Shown here one piece after another: positions 11,341-24,407 of a stretch of DNA of 64,000 nucleotides (its first letter is position 1; each line of letters begins with the position of its first letter). The stretch comes from Schistosoma haematobium (taxonomy: Eukaryota > Platyhelminthes > Trematoda > Strigeidida > Schistosomatidae). The notes below the pieces were generated by a model. It saw only the letters and a list, made by a program, of their open reading frames with translations, was not told the DNA's origin and searched no databases. The DNA lies in contig NC_067197.1 in the NCBI RefSeq assembly GCF_000699445.3, positions 8,128,152-8,192,151 on the forward strand. The letters are read 5' to 3'. A program made the translations under genes and the position numbers.

Positions 11341-12273
11341 ATGTCGATTTCTTTAGAACAGTTGCAGTTAATATTACAGCTACAGCACCAGCAGATGTTA
11401 GCCTTCCAACAACAACAGAACCAGCAGATGTTAGTCTTGCAACAACAACTATTTGAAACAGTTTTGGGCAGACTTTTCATTCAACCAGAAAATAAGGAAT
11501 CTATTTATGTTGCAGATAATGGTGCAGCAATGGACAATTCAGAAGCATATCCTGTGGAGGATTCACATCCCTTTATACCTGAATCAGAACGTAATATTTG
11601 TAACGTATCCGGCTCACAGCAAGAAAATACTGTTCTAAATGCTCATGAAGTTGTGACAATACCAGATGATCAAGAACCAGATCCTGTAGATGAAGCCCAG
11701 AGTCCAGAATTGAATGAAACGCTACTGGTTCTGTCTAGCTCTGAAAATAAACTCCAGCTCGAACAAAATTGTGATCCACGTGCTATTAGTCGAGAAAGCT
11801 GTGGGGACTCGTATTCAGAAAATAACTGGGGCAACACGATGAACCCAACTGTACCAAATGTTACTCAAAATAATTGGGAGACAAAAATTTATATTGAACT
11901 GGATTATCTAATTTCTCATGACAATGTACTAGATATGGGTTCTTATAATAATGCACAGAATTTTGATGAGATTTCTTATAAAAATGAAAATATATCGGCT
12001 GTTTCAAATGATGGTCAAAAATCTAATTTAATTTTGTTAGGCGTTGACTTTCTTAATGACTCATTATCTACTAACGAGATTCATAATGAATTTGGAAGTA
12101 AGGACCCCAAGTCGATGGTCGTTCATCATCATCTAGTCATTTTTAGTGGATTCTCCATTCAATACGAGAAACATGGTTTAATCAAAGTCCTATTAGTTGT
12201 AATTTGGAGACATAAGGACCCAACATTATTTCGCGGAGGAGGAGAATGTTGGAGTATTTATAGTTACACATAA
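11341..12273 (+). CDS. Array ORF copy 7
   Basis: Identical product. A-run of 6, with an in-frame ATG at 11311. Confidence 0.55.
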   Translation: MSISLEQLQLILQLQHQQMLAFQQQQNQQMLVLQQQLFETVLGRLFIQPENKESIYVADNGAAMDNSEAYPVEDSHPFIPESERNICNVSGSQQENTVLNAHEVVTIPDDQEPDPVDEAQSPELNETLLVLSSSENKLQLEQNCDPRAISRESCGDSYSENNWGNTMNPTVPNVTQNNWETKIYIELDYLISHDNVLDMGSYNNAQNFDEISYKNENISAVSNDGQKSNLILLGVDFLNDSLSTNEIHNEFGSKDPKSMVVHHHLVIFSGFSIQYEKHGLIKVLLVVIWRHKDPTLFRGGGECWSIYSYT

Positions 12274-12974
12274 TTTTTTCTAAAATCAGAATCTAAACTT
12301 GGAATCTTAAAAAAAAGGGAGGTGTTATATCCGGTGAAGATTAAGTTACAGGTAATTTCCGAGGACTATTCATGGACTAATATTCTATAATATCCTTATT
12401 GTATAACTACTCAACAATTACACTATGTATATTTGTATTCCTTTTATGATAAGCTTTATTTTGACCTATAATTTATTATTGTACGATTTACGCTTCTTAA
12501 GTTATGTTCAGTTTATTAACTAATGCCTCCCACATTCACAGCCACTTTTTGGCTTATTTGTGTACAAGTATTATTTCCTATTTTATGGTACGTTGCGGTC
12601 TGCGTGATTGATATATAAACCAAGTATGTCTGAAATAAATGATCTGCTCTGATTCGGAAGCTGGTATTGTGTTCTGTACTCAAGTGGAAGGGCTCGTAGG
12701 ACATAGGACCAATAAGGACGCTAAACTGCCCACACCGGTTGAACGTCATTGGTTGGCCTAGTGTGAAGATTCGTATAAGTCGTATTCGGATTGGTAGATA
12801 AATCGTGCGATAGAAAAACCAGACATCCAAGGTCATAACAATTGGCGACGGGGATTTTGGCAACAAAATAATAATAATAATAATACAACAAGTGCTGACT
12901 CAGATTTTGGAAATAAATTAGCTGTTATAATTGCCGGTGATTTTTGGCGTTAATATTATTATTGGCACAAAAAA

Positions 12975-13907
12975 ATGTCGATTTCTTTAGAACAGTTGCA
13001 GTTAATATTACAGCTACAGCACCAGCAGATGTTAGCCTTCCAACAACAACAGAACCAGCAGATGTTAGTCTTGCAACAACAACTATTTGAAACAGTTTTG
13101 GGCAGACTTTTCATTCAACCAGAAAATAAGGAATCTATTTATGTTGCAGATAATGGTGCAGCAATGGACAATTCAGAAGCATATCCTGTGGAGGATTCAC
13201 ATCCCTTTATACCTGAATCAGAACGTAATATTTGTAACGTATCCGGCTCACAGCAAGAAAATACTGTTCTAAATGCTCATGAAGTTGTGACAATACCAGA
13301 TGATCAAGAACCAGATCCTGTAGATGAAGCCCAGAGTCCAGAATTGAATGAAACGCTACTGGTTCTGTCTAGCTCTGAAAATAAACTCCAGCTCGAACAA
13401 AATTGTGATCCACGTGCTATTAGTCGAGAAAGCTGTGGGGACTCGTATTCAGAAAATAACTGGGGCAACACGATGAACCCAACTGTACCAAATGTTACTC
13501 AAAATAATTGGGAGACAAAAATTTATATTGAACTGGATTATCTAATTTCTCATGACAATGTACTAGATATGGGTTCTTATAATAATGCACAGAATTTTGA
13601 TGAGATTTCTTATAAAAATGAAAATATATCGGCTGTTTCAAATGATGGTCAAAAATCTAATTTAATTTTGTTAGGCGTTGACTTTCTTAATGACTCATTA
13701 TCTACTAACGAGATTCATAATGAATTTGGAAGTAAGGACCCCAAGTCGATGGTCGTTCATCATCATCTAGTCATTTTTAGTGGATTCTCCATTCAATACG
13801 AGAAACATGGTTTAATCAAAGTCCTATTAGTTGTAATTTGGAGACATAAGGACCCAACATTATTTCGCGGAGGAGGAGAATGTTGGAGTATTTATAGTTA
13901 CACATAA
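12975..13907 (+). CDS. Array ORF copy 8
   Basis: Identical product. A-run of 7, no extension. Confidence 0.55.
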   Translation: MSISLEQLQLILQLQHQQMLAFQQQQNQQMLVLQQQLFETVLGRLFIQPENKESIYVADNGAAMDNSEAYPVEDSHPFIPESERNICNVSGSQQENTVLNAHEVVTIPDDQEPDPVDEAQSPELNETLLVLSSSENKLQLEQNCDPRAISRESCGDSYSENNWGNTMNPTVPNVTQNNWETKIYIELDYLISHDNVLDMGSYNNAQNFDEISYKNENISAVSNDGQKSNLILLGVDFLNDSLSTNEIHNEFGSKDPKSMVVHHHLVIFSGFSIQYEKHGLIKVLLVVIWRHKDPTLFRGGGECWSIYSYT

Positions 13908-14606
13908 TTTTTTCTAAAATCAGAATCTAAACTTGGAATCTTAAAAAAAAGGGAGGTGTTATATCCGGTGAAGATTAAGTTACAGGTAATTTCCGAGGAC
14001 TATTCATGGACTAATATTCTATAATATCCTTATTGTATAACTACTCAACAATTACACTATGTATATTTGTATTCCTTTTATGATAAGCTTTATTTTGACC
14101 TATAATTTATTATTGTACGATTTACGCTTCTTAAGTTATGTTCAGTTTATTAACTAATGCCTCCCACATTCACAGCCACTTTTTGGCTTATTTGTGTACA
14201 AGTATTATTTCCTATTTTATGGTACGTTGCGGTCTGCGTGATTGATATATAAACCAAGTATGTCTGAAATAAATGATCTGCTCTGATTCGGAAGCTGGTA
14301 TTGTGTTCTGTACTCAAGTGGAAGGGCTCGTAGGACATAGGACCAATAAGGACGCTAAACTGCCCACACCGGTTGAACGTCATTGGTTGGCCTAGTGTGA
14401 AGATTCGTATAAGTCGTATTCGGATTGGTAGATAAATCGTGCGATAGAAAAACCAGACATCCAAGGTCATAACAATTGGCGACGGGGATTTTGGCAACAA
14501 AATAATAATAATAATAATACAACAAGTGCTGACTCAGATTTTGGAAATAAATTAGCTGTTATAATTGCCGGTGATTTTTGGCGTTAATATTATTATTGGC
14601 ACAAAA

Positions 14607-15539
14607 ATGTCGATTTCTTTAGAACAGTTGCAGTTAATATTACAGCTACAGCACCAGCAGATGTTAGCCTTCCAACAACAACAGAACCAGCAGATGTTAG
14701 TCTTGCAACAACAACTATTTGAAACAGTTTTGGGCAGACTTTTCATTCAACCAGAAAATAAGGAATCTATTTATGTTGCAGATAATGGTGCAGCAATGGA
14801 CAATTCAGAAGCATATCCTGTGGAGGATTCACATCCCTTTATACCTGAATCAGAACGTAATATTTGTAACGTATCCGGCTCACAGCAAGAAAATACTGTT
14901 CTAAATGCTCATGAAGTTGTGACAATACCAGATGATCAAGAACCAGATCCTGTAGATGAAGCCCAGAGTCCAGAATTGAATGAAACGCTACTGGTTCTGT
15001 CTAGCTCTGAAAATAAACTCCAGCTCGAACAAAATTGTGATCCACGTGCTATTAGTCGAGAAAGCTGTGGGGACTCGTATTCAGAAAATAACTGGGGCAA
15101 CACGATGAACCCAACTGTACCAAATGTTACTCAAAATAATTGGGAGACAAAAATTTATATTGAACTGGATTATCTAATTTCTCATGACAATGTACTAGAT
15201 ATGGGTTCTTATAATAATGCACAGAATTTTGATGAGATTTCTTATAAAAATGAAAATATATCGGCTGTTTCAAATGATGGTCAAAAATCTAATTTAATTT
15301 TGTTAGGCGTTGACTTTCTTAATGACTCATTATCTACTAACGAGATTCATAATGAATTTGGAAGTAAGGACCCCAAGTCGATGGTCGTTCATCATCATCT
15401 AGTCATTTTTAGTGGATTCTCCATTCAATACGAGAAACATGGTTTAATCAAAGTCCTATTAGTTGTAATTTGGAGACATAAGGACCCAACATTATTTCGC
15501 GGAGGAGGAGAATGTTGGAGTATTTATAGTTACACATAA
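14607..15539 (+). CDS. Array ORF copy 9
   Basis: Identical 310-residue product. The A-run before the start is only 5, which opens a third upstream frame back to an ATG at 14565 with a different 14-residue leader. The T-run after the stop is also one shorter. This is the most aberrant unit (1631 bp). Confidence 0.55.
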   Translation: MSISLEQLQLILQLQHQQMLAFQQQQNQQMLVLQQQLFETVLGRLFIQPENKESIYVADNGAAMDNSEAYPVEDSHPFIPESERNICNVSGSQQENTVLNAHEVVTIPDDQEPDPVDEAQSPELNETLLVLSSSENKLQLEQNCDPRAISRESCGDSYSENNWGNTMNPTVPNVTQNNWETKIYIELDYLISHDNVLDMGSYNNAQNFDEISYKNENISAVSNDGQKSNLILLGVDFLNDSLSTNEIHNEFGSKDPKSMVVHHHLVIFSGFSIQYEKHGLIKVLLVVIWRHKDPTLFRGGGECWSIYSYT

Positions 15540-16239
15540 TTTTTCTAAAATCAGAATCTAAACTTGGAATCTTAAAAAAAAGGGAGGTGTTATATCCGGT
15601 GAAGATTAAGTTACAGGTAATTTCCGAGGACTATTCATGGACTAATATTCTATAATATCCTTATTGTATAACTACTCAACAATTACACTATGTATATTTG
15701 TATTCCTTTTATGATAAGCTTTATTTTGACCTATAATTTATTATTGTACGATTTACGCTTCTTAAGTTATGTTCAGTTTATTAACTAATGCCTCCCACAT
15801 TCACAGCCACTTTTTGGCTTATTTGTGTACAAGTATTATTTCCTATTTTATGGTACGTTGCGGTCTGCGTGATTGATATATAAACCAAGTATGTCTGAAA
15901 TAAATGATCTGCTCTGATTCGGAAGCTGGTATTGTGTTCTGTACTCAAGTGGAAGGGCTCGTAGGACATAGGACCAATAAGGACGCTAAACTGCCCACAC
16001 CGGTTGAACGTCATTGGTTGGCCTAGTGTGAAGATTCGTATAAGTCGTATTCGGATTGGTAGATAAATCGTGCGATAGAAAAACCAGACATCCAAGGTCA
16101 TAACAATTGGCGACGGGGATTTTGGCAACAAAATAATAATAATAATAATACAACAAGTGCTGACTCAGATTTTGGAAATAAATTAGCTGTTATAATTGCC
16201 GGTGATTTTTGGCGTTAATATTATTATTGGCACAAAAAA

Positions 16240-17172
16240 ATGTCGATTTCTTTAGAACAGTTGCAGTTAATATTACAGCTACAGCACCAGCAGATGTTAG
16301 CCTTCCAACAACAACAGAACCAGCAGATGTTAGTCTTGCAACAACAACTATTTGAAACAGTTTTGGGCAGACTTTTCATTCAACCAGAAAATAAGGAATC
16401 TATTTATGTTGCAGATAATGGTGCAGCAATGGACAATTCAGAAGCATATCCTGTGGAGGATTCACATCCCTTTATACCTGAATCAGAACGTAATATTTGT
16501 AACGTATCCGGCTCACAGCAAGAAAATACTGTTCTAAATGCTCATGAAGTTGTGACAATACCAGATGATCAAGAACCAGATCCTGTAGATGAAGCCCAGA
16601 GTCCAGAATTGAATGAAACGCTACTGGTTCTGTCTAGCTCTGAAAATAAACTCCAGCTCGAACAAAATTGTGATCCACGTGCTATTAGTCGAGAAAGCTG
16701 TGGGGACTCGTATTCAGAAAATAACTGGGGCAACACGATGAACCCAACTGTACCAAATGTTACTCAAAATAATTGGGAGACAAAAATTTATATTGAACTG
16801 GATTATCTAATTTCTCATGACAATGTACTAGATATGGGTTCTTATAATAATGCACAGAATTTTGATGAGATTTCTTATAAAAATGAAAATATATCGGCTG
16901 TTTCAAATGATGGTCAAAAATCTAATTTAATTTTGTTAGGCGTTGACTTTCTTAATGACTCATTATCTACTAACGAGATTCATAATGAATTTGGAAGTAA
17001 GGACCCCAAGTCGATGGTCGTTCATCATCATCTAGTCATTTTTAGTGGATTCTCCATTCAATACGAGAAACATGGTTTAATCAAAGTCCTATTAGTTGTA
17101 ATTTGGAGACATAAGGACCCAACATTATTTCGCGGAGGAGGAGAATGTTGGAGTATTTATAGTTACACATAA
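16240..17172 (+). CDS. Array ORF copy 10
   Basis: Identical product. A-run of 7, no extension. Confidence 0.55.
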   Translation: MSISLEQLQLILQLQHQQMLAFQQQQNQQMLVLQQQLFETVLGRLFIQPENKESIYVADNGAAMDNSEAYPVEDSHPFIPESERNICNVSGSQQENTVLNAHEVVTIPDDQEPDPVDEAQSPELNETLLVLSSSENKLQLEQNCDPRAISRESCGDSYSENNWGNTMNPTVPNVTQNNWETKIYIELDYLISHDNVLDMGSYNNAQNFDEISYKNENISAVSNDGQKSNLILLGVDFLNDSLSTNEIHNEFGSKDPKSMVVHHHLVIFSGFSIQYEKHGLIKVLLVVIWRHKDPTLFRGGGECWSIYSYT

Positions 17173-17873
17173 TTTTTTCTAAAATCAGAATCTAAACTTG
17201 GAATCTTAAAAAAAAGGGAGGTGTTATATCCGGTGAAGATTAAGTTACAGGTAATTTCCGAGGACTATTCATGGACTAATATTCTATAATATCCTTATTG
17301 TATAACTACTCAACAATTACACTATGTATATTTGTATTCCTTTTATGATAAGCTTTATTTTGACCTATAATTTATTATTGTACGATTTACGCTTCTTAAG
17401 TTATGTTCAGTTTATTAACTAATGCCTCCCACATTCACAGCCACTTTTTGGCTTATTTGTGTACAAGTATTATTTCCTATTTTATGGTACGTTGCGGTCT
17501 GCGTGATTGATATATAAACCAAGTATGTCTGAAATAAATGATCTGCTCTGATTCGGAAGCTGGTATTGTGTTCTGTACTCAAGTGGAAGGGCTCGTAGGA
17601 CATAGGACCAATAAGGACGCTAAACTGCCCACACCGGTTGAACGTCATTGGTTGGCCTAGTGTGAAGATTCGTATAAGTCGTATTCGGATTGGTAGATAA
17701 ATCGTGCGATAGAAAAACCAGACATCCAAGGTCATAACAATTGGCGACGGGGATTTTGGCAACAAAATAATAATAATAATAATACAACAAGTGCTGACTC
17801 AGATTTTGGAAATAAATTAGCTGTTATAATTGCCGGTGATTTTTGGCGTTAATATTATTATTGGCACAAAAAA

Positions 17874-18806
17874 ATGTCGATTTCTTTAGAACAGTTGCAG
17901 TTAATATTACAGCTACAGCACCAGCAGATGTTAGCCTTCCAACAACAACAGAACCAGCAGATGTTAGTCTTGCAACAACAACTATTTGAAACAGTTTTGG
18001 GCAGACTTTTCATTCAACCAGAAAATAAGGAATCTATTTATGTTGCAGATAATGGTGCAGCAATGGACAATTCAGAAGCATATCCTGTGGAGGATTCACA
18101 TCCCTTTATACCTGAATCAGAACGTAATATTTGTAACGTATCCGGCTCACAGCAAGAAAATACTGTTCTAAATGCTCATGAAGTTGTGACAATACCAGAT
18201 GATCAAGAACCAGATCCTGTAGATGAAGCCCAGAGTCCAGAATTGAATGAAACGCTACTGGTTCTGTCTAGCTCTGAAAATAAACTCCAGCTCGAACAAA
18301 ATTGTGATCCACGTGCTATTAGTCGAGAAAGCTGTGGGGACTCGTATTCAGAAAATAACTGGGGCAACACGATGAACCCAACTGTACCAAATGTTACTCA
18401 AAATAATTGGGAGACAAAAATTTATATTGAACTGGATTATCTAATTTCTCATGACAATGTACTAGATATGGGTTCTTATAATAATGCACAGAATTTTGAT
18501 GAGATTTCTTATAAAAATGAAAATATATCGGCTGTTTCAAATGATGGTCAAAAATCTAATTTAATTTTGTTAGGCGTTGACTTTCTTAATGACTCATTAT
18601 CTACTAACGAGATTCATAATGAATTTGGAAGTAAGGACCCCAAGTCGATGGTCGTTCATCATCATCTAGTCATTTTTAGTGGATTCTCCATTCAATACGA
18701 GAAACATGGTTTAATCAAAGTCCTATTAGTTGTAATTTGGAGACATAAGGACCCAACATTATTTCGCGGAGGAGGAGAATGTTGGAGTATTTATAGTTAC
18801 ACATAA
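17874..18806 (+). CDS. Array ORF copy 11
   Basis: Identical product. A-run of 7; T-run after the stop one base shorter than in most copies. Confidence 0.55.
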   Translation: MSISLEQLQLILQLQHQQMLAFQQQQNQQMLVLQQQLFETVLGRLFIQPENKESIYVADNGAAMDNSEAYPVEDSHPFIPESERNICNVSGSQQENTVLNAHEVVTIPDDQEPDPVDEAQSPELNETLLVLSSSENKLQLEQNCDPRAISRESCGDSYSENNWGNTMNPTVPNVTQNNWETKIYIELDYLISHDNVLDMGSYNNAQNFDEISYKNENISAVSNDGQKSNLILLGVDFLNDSLSTNEIHNEFGSKDPKSMVVHHHLVIFSGFSIQYEKHGLIKVLLVVIWRHKDPTLFRGGGECWSIYSYT

Positions 18807-19506
18807 TTTTTCTAAAATCAGAATCTAAACTTGGAATCTTAAAAAAAAGGGAGGTGTTATATCCGGTGAAGATTAAGTTACAGGTAATTTCCGAGGACTA
18901 TTCATGGACTAATATTCTATAATATCCTTATTGTATAACTACTCAACAATTACACTATGTATATTTGTATTCCTTTTATGATAAGCTTTATTTTGACCTA
19001 TAATTTATTATTGTACGATTTACGCTTCTTAAGTTATGTTCAGTTTATTAACTAATGCCTCCCACATTCACAGCCACTTTTTGGCTTATTTGTGTACAAG
19101 TATTATTTCCTATTTTATGGTACGTTGCGGTCTGCGTGATTGATATATAAACCAAGTATGTCTGAAATAAATGATCTGCTCTGATTCGGAAGCTGGTATT
19201 GTGTTCTGTACTCAAGTGGAAGGGCTCGTAGGACATAGGACCAATAAGGACGCTAAACTGCCCACACCGGTTGAACGTCATTGGTTGGCCTAGTGTGAAG
19301 ATTCGTATAAGTCGTATTCGGATTGGTAGATAAATCGTGCGATAGAAAAACCAGACATCCAAGGTCATAACAATTGGCGACGGGGATTTTGGCAACAAAA
19401 TAATAATAATAATAATACAACAAGTGCTGACTCAGATTTTGGAAATAAATTAGCTGTTATAATTGCCGGTGATTTTTGGCGTTAATATTATTATTGGCAC
19501 AAAAAA

Positions 19507-20439
19507 ATGTCGATTTCTTTAGAACAGTTGCAGTTAATATTACAGCTACAGCACCAGCAGATGTTAGCCTTCCAACAACAACAGAACCAGCAGATGTTAG
19601 TCTTGCAACAACAACTATTTGAAACAGTTTTGGGCAGACTTTTCATTCAACCAGAAAATAAGGAATCTATTTATGTTGCAGATAATGGTGCAGCAATGGA
19701 CAATTCAGAAGCATATCCTGTGGAGGATTCACATCCCTTTATACCTGAATCAGAACGTAATATTTGTAACGTATCCGGCTCACAGCAAGAAAATACTGTT
19801 CTAAATGCTCATGAAGTTGTGACAATACCAGATGATCAAGAACCAGATCCTGTAGATGAAGCCCAGAGTCCAGAATTGAATGAAACGCTACTGGTTCTGT
19901 CTAGCTCTGAAAATAAACTCCAGCTCGAACAAAATTGTGATCCACGTGCTATTAGTCGAGAAAGCTGTGGGGACTCGTATTCAGAAAATAACTGGGGCAA
20001 CACGATGAACCCAACTGTACCAAATGTTACTCAAAATAATTGGGAGACAAAAATTTATATTGAACTGGATTATCTAATTTCTCATGACAATGTACTAGAT
20101 ATGGGTTCTTATAATAATGCACAGAATTTTGATGAGATTTCTTATAAAAATGAAAATATATCGGCTGTTTCAAATGATGGTCAAAAATCTAATTTAATTT
20201 TGTTAGGCGTTGACTTTCTTAATGACTCATTATCTACTAACGAGATTCATAATGAATTTGGAAGTAAGGACCCCAAGTCGATGGTCGTTCATCATCATCT
20301 AGTCATTTTTAGTGGATTCTCCATTCAATACGAGAAACATGGTTTAATCAAAGTCCTATTAGTTGTAATTTGGAGACATAAGGACCCAACATTATTTCGC
20401 GGAGGAGGAGAATGTTGGAGTATTTATAGTTACACATAA
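19507..20439 (+). CDS. Array ORF copy 12
   Basis: Identical product. A-run of 7, no extension. Confidence 0.55.
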   Translation: MSISLEQLQLILQLQHQQMLAFQQQQNQQMLVLQQQLFETVLGRLFIQPENKESIYVADNGAAMDNSEAYPVEDSHPFIPESERNICNVSGSQQENTVLNAHEVVTIPDDQEPDPVDEAQSPELNETLLVLSSSENKLQLEQNCDPRAISRESCGDSYSENNWGNTMNPTVPNVTQNNWETKIYIELDYLISHDNVLDMGSYNNAQNFDEISYKNENISAVSNDGQKSNLILLGVDFLNDSLSTNEIHNEFGSKDPKSMVVHHHLVIFSGFSIQYEKHGLIKVLLVVIWRHKDPTLFRGGGECWSIYSYT

Positions 20440-21140
20440 TTTTTTCTAAAATCAGAATCTAAACTTGGAATCTTAAAAAAAAGGGAGGTGTTATATCCGG
20501 TGAAGATTAAGTTACAGGTAATTTCCGAGGACTATTCATGGACTAATATTCTATAATATCCTTATTGTATAACTACTCAACAATTACACTATGTATATTT
20601 GTATTCCTTTTATGATAAGCTTTATTTTGACCTATAATTTATTATTGTACGATTTACGCTTCTTAAGTTATGTTCAGTTTATTAACTAATGCCTCCCACA
20701 TTCACAGCCACTTTTTGGCTTATTTGTGTACAAGTATTATTTCCTATTTTATGGTACGTTGCGGTCTGCGTGATTGATATATAAACCAAGTATGTCTGAA
20801 ATAAATGATCTGCTCTGATTCGGAAGCTGGTATTGTGTTCTGTACTCAAGTGGAAGGGCTCGTAGGACATAGGACCAATAAGGACGCTAAACTGCCCACA
20901 CCGGTTGAACGTCATTGGTTGGCCTAGTGTGAAGATTCGTATAAGTCGTATTCGGATTGGTAGATAAATCGTGCGATAGAAAAACCAGACATCCAAGGTC
21001 ATAACAATTGGCGACGGGGATTTTGGCAACAAAATAATAATAATAATAATACAACAAGTGCTGACTCAGATTTTGGAAATAAATTAGCTGTTATAATTGC
21101 CGGTGATTTTTGGCGTTAATATTATTATTGGCACAAAAAA

Positions 21141-22073
21141 ATGTCGATTTCTTTAGAACAGTTGCAGTTAATATTACAGCTACAGCACCAGCAGATGTTA
21201 GCCTTCCAACAACAACAGAACCAGCAGATGTTAGTCTTGCAACAACAACTATTTGAAACAGTTTTGGGCAGACTTTTCATTCAACCAGAAAATAAGGAAT
21301 CTATTTATGTTGCAGATAATGGTGCAGCAATGGACAATTCAGAAGCATATCCTGTGGAGGATTCACATCCCTTTATACCTGAATCAGAACGTAATATTTG
21401 TAACGTATCCGGCTCACAGCAAGAAAATACTGTTCTAAATGCTCATGAAGTTGTGACAATACCAGATGATCAAGAACCAGATCCTGTAGATGAAGCCCAG
21501 AGTCCAGAATTGAATGAAACGCTACTGGTTCTGTCTAGCTCTGAAAATAAACTCCAGCTCGAACAAAATTGTGATCCACGTGCTATTAGTCGAGAAAGCT
21601 GTGGGGACTCGTATTCAGAAAATAACTGGGGCAACACGATGAACCCAACTGTACCAAATGTTACTCAAAATAATTGGGAGACAAAAATTTATATTGAACT
21701 GGATTATCTAATTTCTCATGACAATGTACTAGATATGGGTTCTTATAATAATGCACAGAATTTTGATGAGATTTCTTATAAAAATGAAAATATATCGGCT
21801 GTTTCAAATGATGGTCAAAAATCTAATTTAATTTTGTTAGGCGTTGACTTTCTTAATGACTCATTATCTACTAACGAGATTCATAATGAATTTGGAAGTA
21901 AGGACCCCAAGTCGATGGTCGTTCATCATCATCTAGTCATTTTTAGTGGATTCTCCATTCAATACGAGAAACATGGTTTAATCAAAGTCCTATTAGTTGT
22001 AATTTGGAGACATAAGGACCCAACATTATTTCGCGGAGGAGGAGAATGTTGGAGTATTTATAGTTACACATAA
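21141..22073 (+). CDS. Array ORF copy 13
   Basis: Identical product. A-run of 7, no extension. Confidence 0.55.
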   Translation: MSISLEQLQLILQLQHQQMLAFQQQQNQQMLVLQQQLFETVLGRLFIQPENKESIYVADNGAAMDNSEAYPVEDSHPFIPESERNICNVSGSQQENTVLNAHEVVTIPDDQEPDPVDEAQSPELNETLLVLSSSENKLQLEQNCDPRAISRESCGDSYSENNWGNTMNPTVPNVTQNNWETKIYIELDYLISHDNVLDMGSYNNAQNFDEISYKNENISAVSNDGQKSNLILLGVDFLNDSLSTNEIHNEFGSKDPKSMVVHHHLVIFSGFSIQYEKHGLIKVLLVVIWRHKDPTLFRGGGECWSIYSYT

Positions 22074-22774
22074 TTTTTTCTAAAATCAGAATCTAAACTT
22101 GGAATCTTAAAAAAAAAGGGAGGTGTTATATCCGGTGAAGATTAAGTTACAGGTAATTTCCGAGGACTATTCATGGACTAATATTCTATAATATCCTTAT
22201 TGTATAACTACTCAACAATTACACTATGTATATTTGTATTCCTTTTATGATAAGCTTTATTTTGACCTATAATTTATTATTGTACGATTTACGCTTCTTA
22301 AGTTATGTTCAGTTTATTAACTAATGCCTCCCACATTCACAGCCACTTTTTGGCTTATTTGTGTACAAGTATTATTTCCTATTTTATGGTACGTTGCGGT
22401 CTGCGTGATTGATATATAAACCAAGTATGTCTGAAATAAATGATCTGCTCTGATTCGGAAGCTGGTATTGTGTTCTGTACTCAAGTGGAAGGGCTCGTAG
22501 GACATAGGACCAATAAGGACGCTAAACTGCCCACACCGGTTGAACGTCATTGGTTGGCCTAGTGTGAAGATTCGTATAAGTCGTATTCGGATTGGTAGAT
22601 AAATCGTGCGATAGAAAAACCAGACATCCAAGGTCATAACAATTGGCGACGGGGATTTTGGCAACAAAATAATAATAATAATAATACAACAAGTGCTGAC
22701 TCAGATTTTGGAAATAAATTAGCTGTTATAATTGCCGGTGATTTTTGGCGTTAATATTATTATTGGCACAAAAA

Positions 22775-23707
22775 ATGTCGATTTCTTTAGAACAGTTGCA
22801 GTTAATATTACAGCTACAGCACCAGCAGATGTTAGCCTTCCAACAACAACAGAACCAGCAGATGTTAGTCTTGCAACAACAACTATTTGAAACAGTTTTG
22901 GGCAGACTTTTCATTCAACCAGAAAATAAGGAATCTATTTATGTTGCAGATAATGGTGCAGCAATGGACAATTCAGAAGCATATCCTGTGGAGGATTCAC
23001 ATCCCTTTATACCTGAATCAGAACGTAATATTTGTAACGTATCCGGCTCACAGCAAGAAAATACTGTTCTAAATGCTCATGAAGTTGTGACAATACCAGA
23101 TGATCAAGAACCAGATCCTGTAGATGAAGCCCAGAGTCCAGAATTGAATGAAACGCTACTGGTTCTGTCTAGCTCTGAAAATAAACTCCAGCTCGAACAA
23201 AATTGTGATCCACGTGCTATTAGTCGAGAAAGCTGTGGGGACTCGTATTCAGAAAATAACTGGGGCAACACGATGAACCCAACTGTACCAAATGTTACTC
23301 AAAATAATTGGGAGACAAAAATTTATATTGAACTGGATTATCTAATTTCTCATGACAATGTACTAGATATGGGTTCTTATAATAATGCACAGAATTTTGA
23401 TGAGATTTCTTATAAAAATGAAAATATATCGGCTGTTTCAAATGATGGTCAAAAATCTAATTTAATTTTGTTAGGCGTTGACTTTCTTAATGACTCATTA
23501 TCTACTAACGAGATTCATAATGAATTTGGAAGTAAGGACCCCAAGTCGATGGTCGTTCATCATCATCTAGTCATTTTTAGTGGATTCTCCATTCAATACG
23601 AGAAACATGGTTTAATCAAAGTCCTATTAGTTGTAATTTGGAGACATAAGGACCCAACATTATTTCGCGGAGGAGGAGAATGTTGGAGTATTTATAGTTA
23701 CACATAA
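22775..23707 (+). CDS. Array ORF copy 14
   Basis: Identical product. A-run of 6, with an in-frame ATG at 22745. Confidence 0.55.
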   Translation: MSISLEQLQLILQLQHQQMLAFQQQQNQQMLVLQQQLFETVLGRLFIQPENKESIYVADNGAAMDNSEAYPVEDSHPFIPESERNICNVSGSQQENTVLNAHEVVTIPDDQEPDPVDEAQSPELNETLLVLSSSENKLQLEQNCDPRAISRESCGDSYSENNWGNTMNPTVPNVTQNNWETKIYIELDYLISHDNVLDMGSYNNAQNFDEISYKNENISAVSNDGQKSNLILLGVDFLNDSLSTNEIHNEFGSKDPKSMVVHHHLVIFSGFSIQYEKHGLIKVLLVVIWRHKDPTLFRGGGECWSIYSYT

Positions 23708-24407
23708 TTTTTTCTAAAATCAGAATCTAAACTTGGAATCTTAAAAAAAAGGGAGGTGTTATATCCGGTGAAGATTAAGTTACAGGTAATTTCCGAGGAC
23801 TATTCATGGACTAATATTCTATAATATCCTTATTGTATAACTACTCAACAATTACACTATGTATATTTGTATTCCTTTTATGATAAGCTTTATTTTGACC
23901 TATAATTTATTATTGTACGATTTACGCTTCTTAAGTTATGTTCAGTTTATTAACTAATGCCTCCCACATTCACAGCCACTTTTTGGCTTATTTGTGTACA
24001 AGTATTATTTCCTATTTTATGGTACGTTGCGGTCTGCGTGATTGATATATAAACCAAGTATGTCTGAAATAAATGATCTGCTCTGATTCGGAAGCTGGTA
24101 TTGTGTTCTGTACTCAAGTGGAAGGGCTCGTAGGACATAGGACCAATAAGGACGCTAAACTGCCCACACCGGTTGAACGTCATTGGTTGGCCTAGTGTGA
24201 AGATTCGTATAAGTCGTATTCGGATTGGTAGATAAATCGTGCGATAGAAAAACCAGACATCCAAGGTCATAACAATTGGCGACGGGGATTTTGGCAACAA
24301 AATAATAATAATAATAATACAACAAGTGCTGACTCAGATTTTGGAAATAAATTAGCTGTTATAATTGCCGGTGATTTTTGGCGTTAATATTATTATTGGC
24401 ACAAAAA

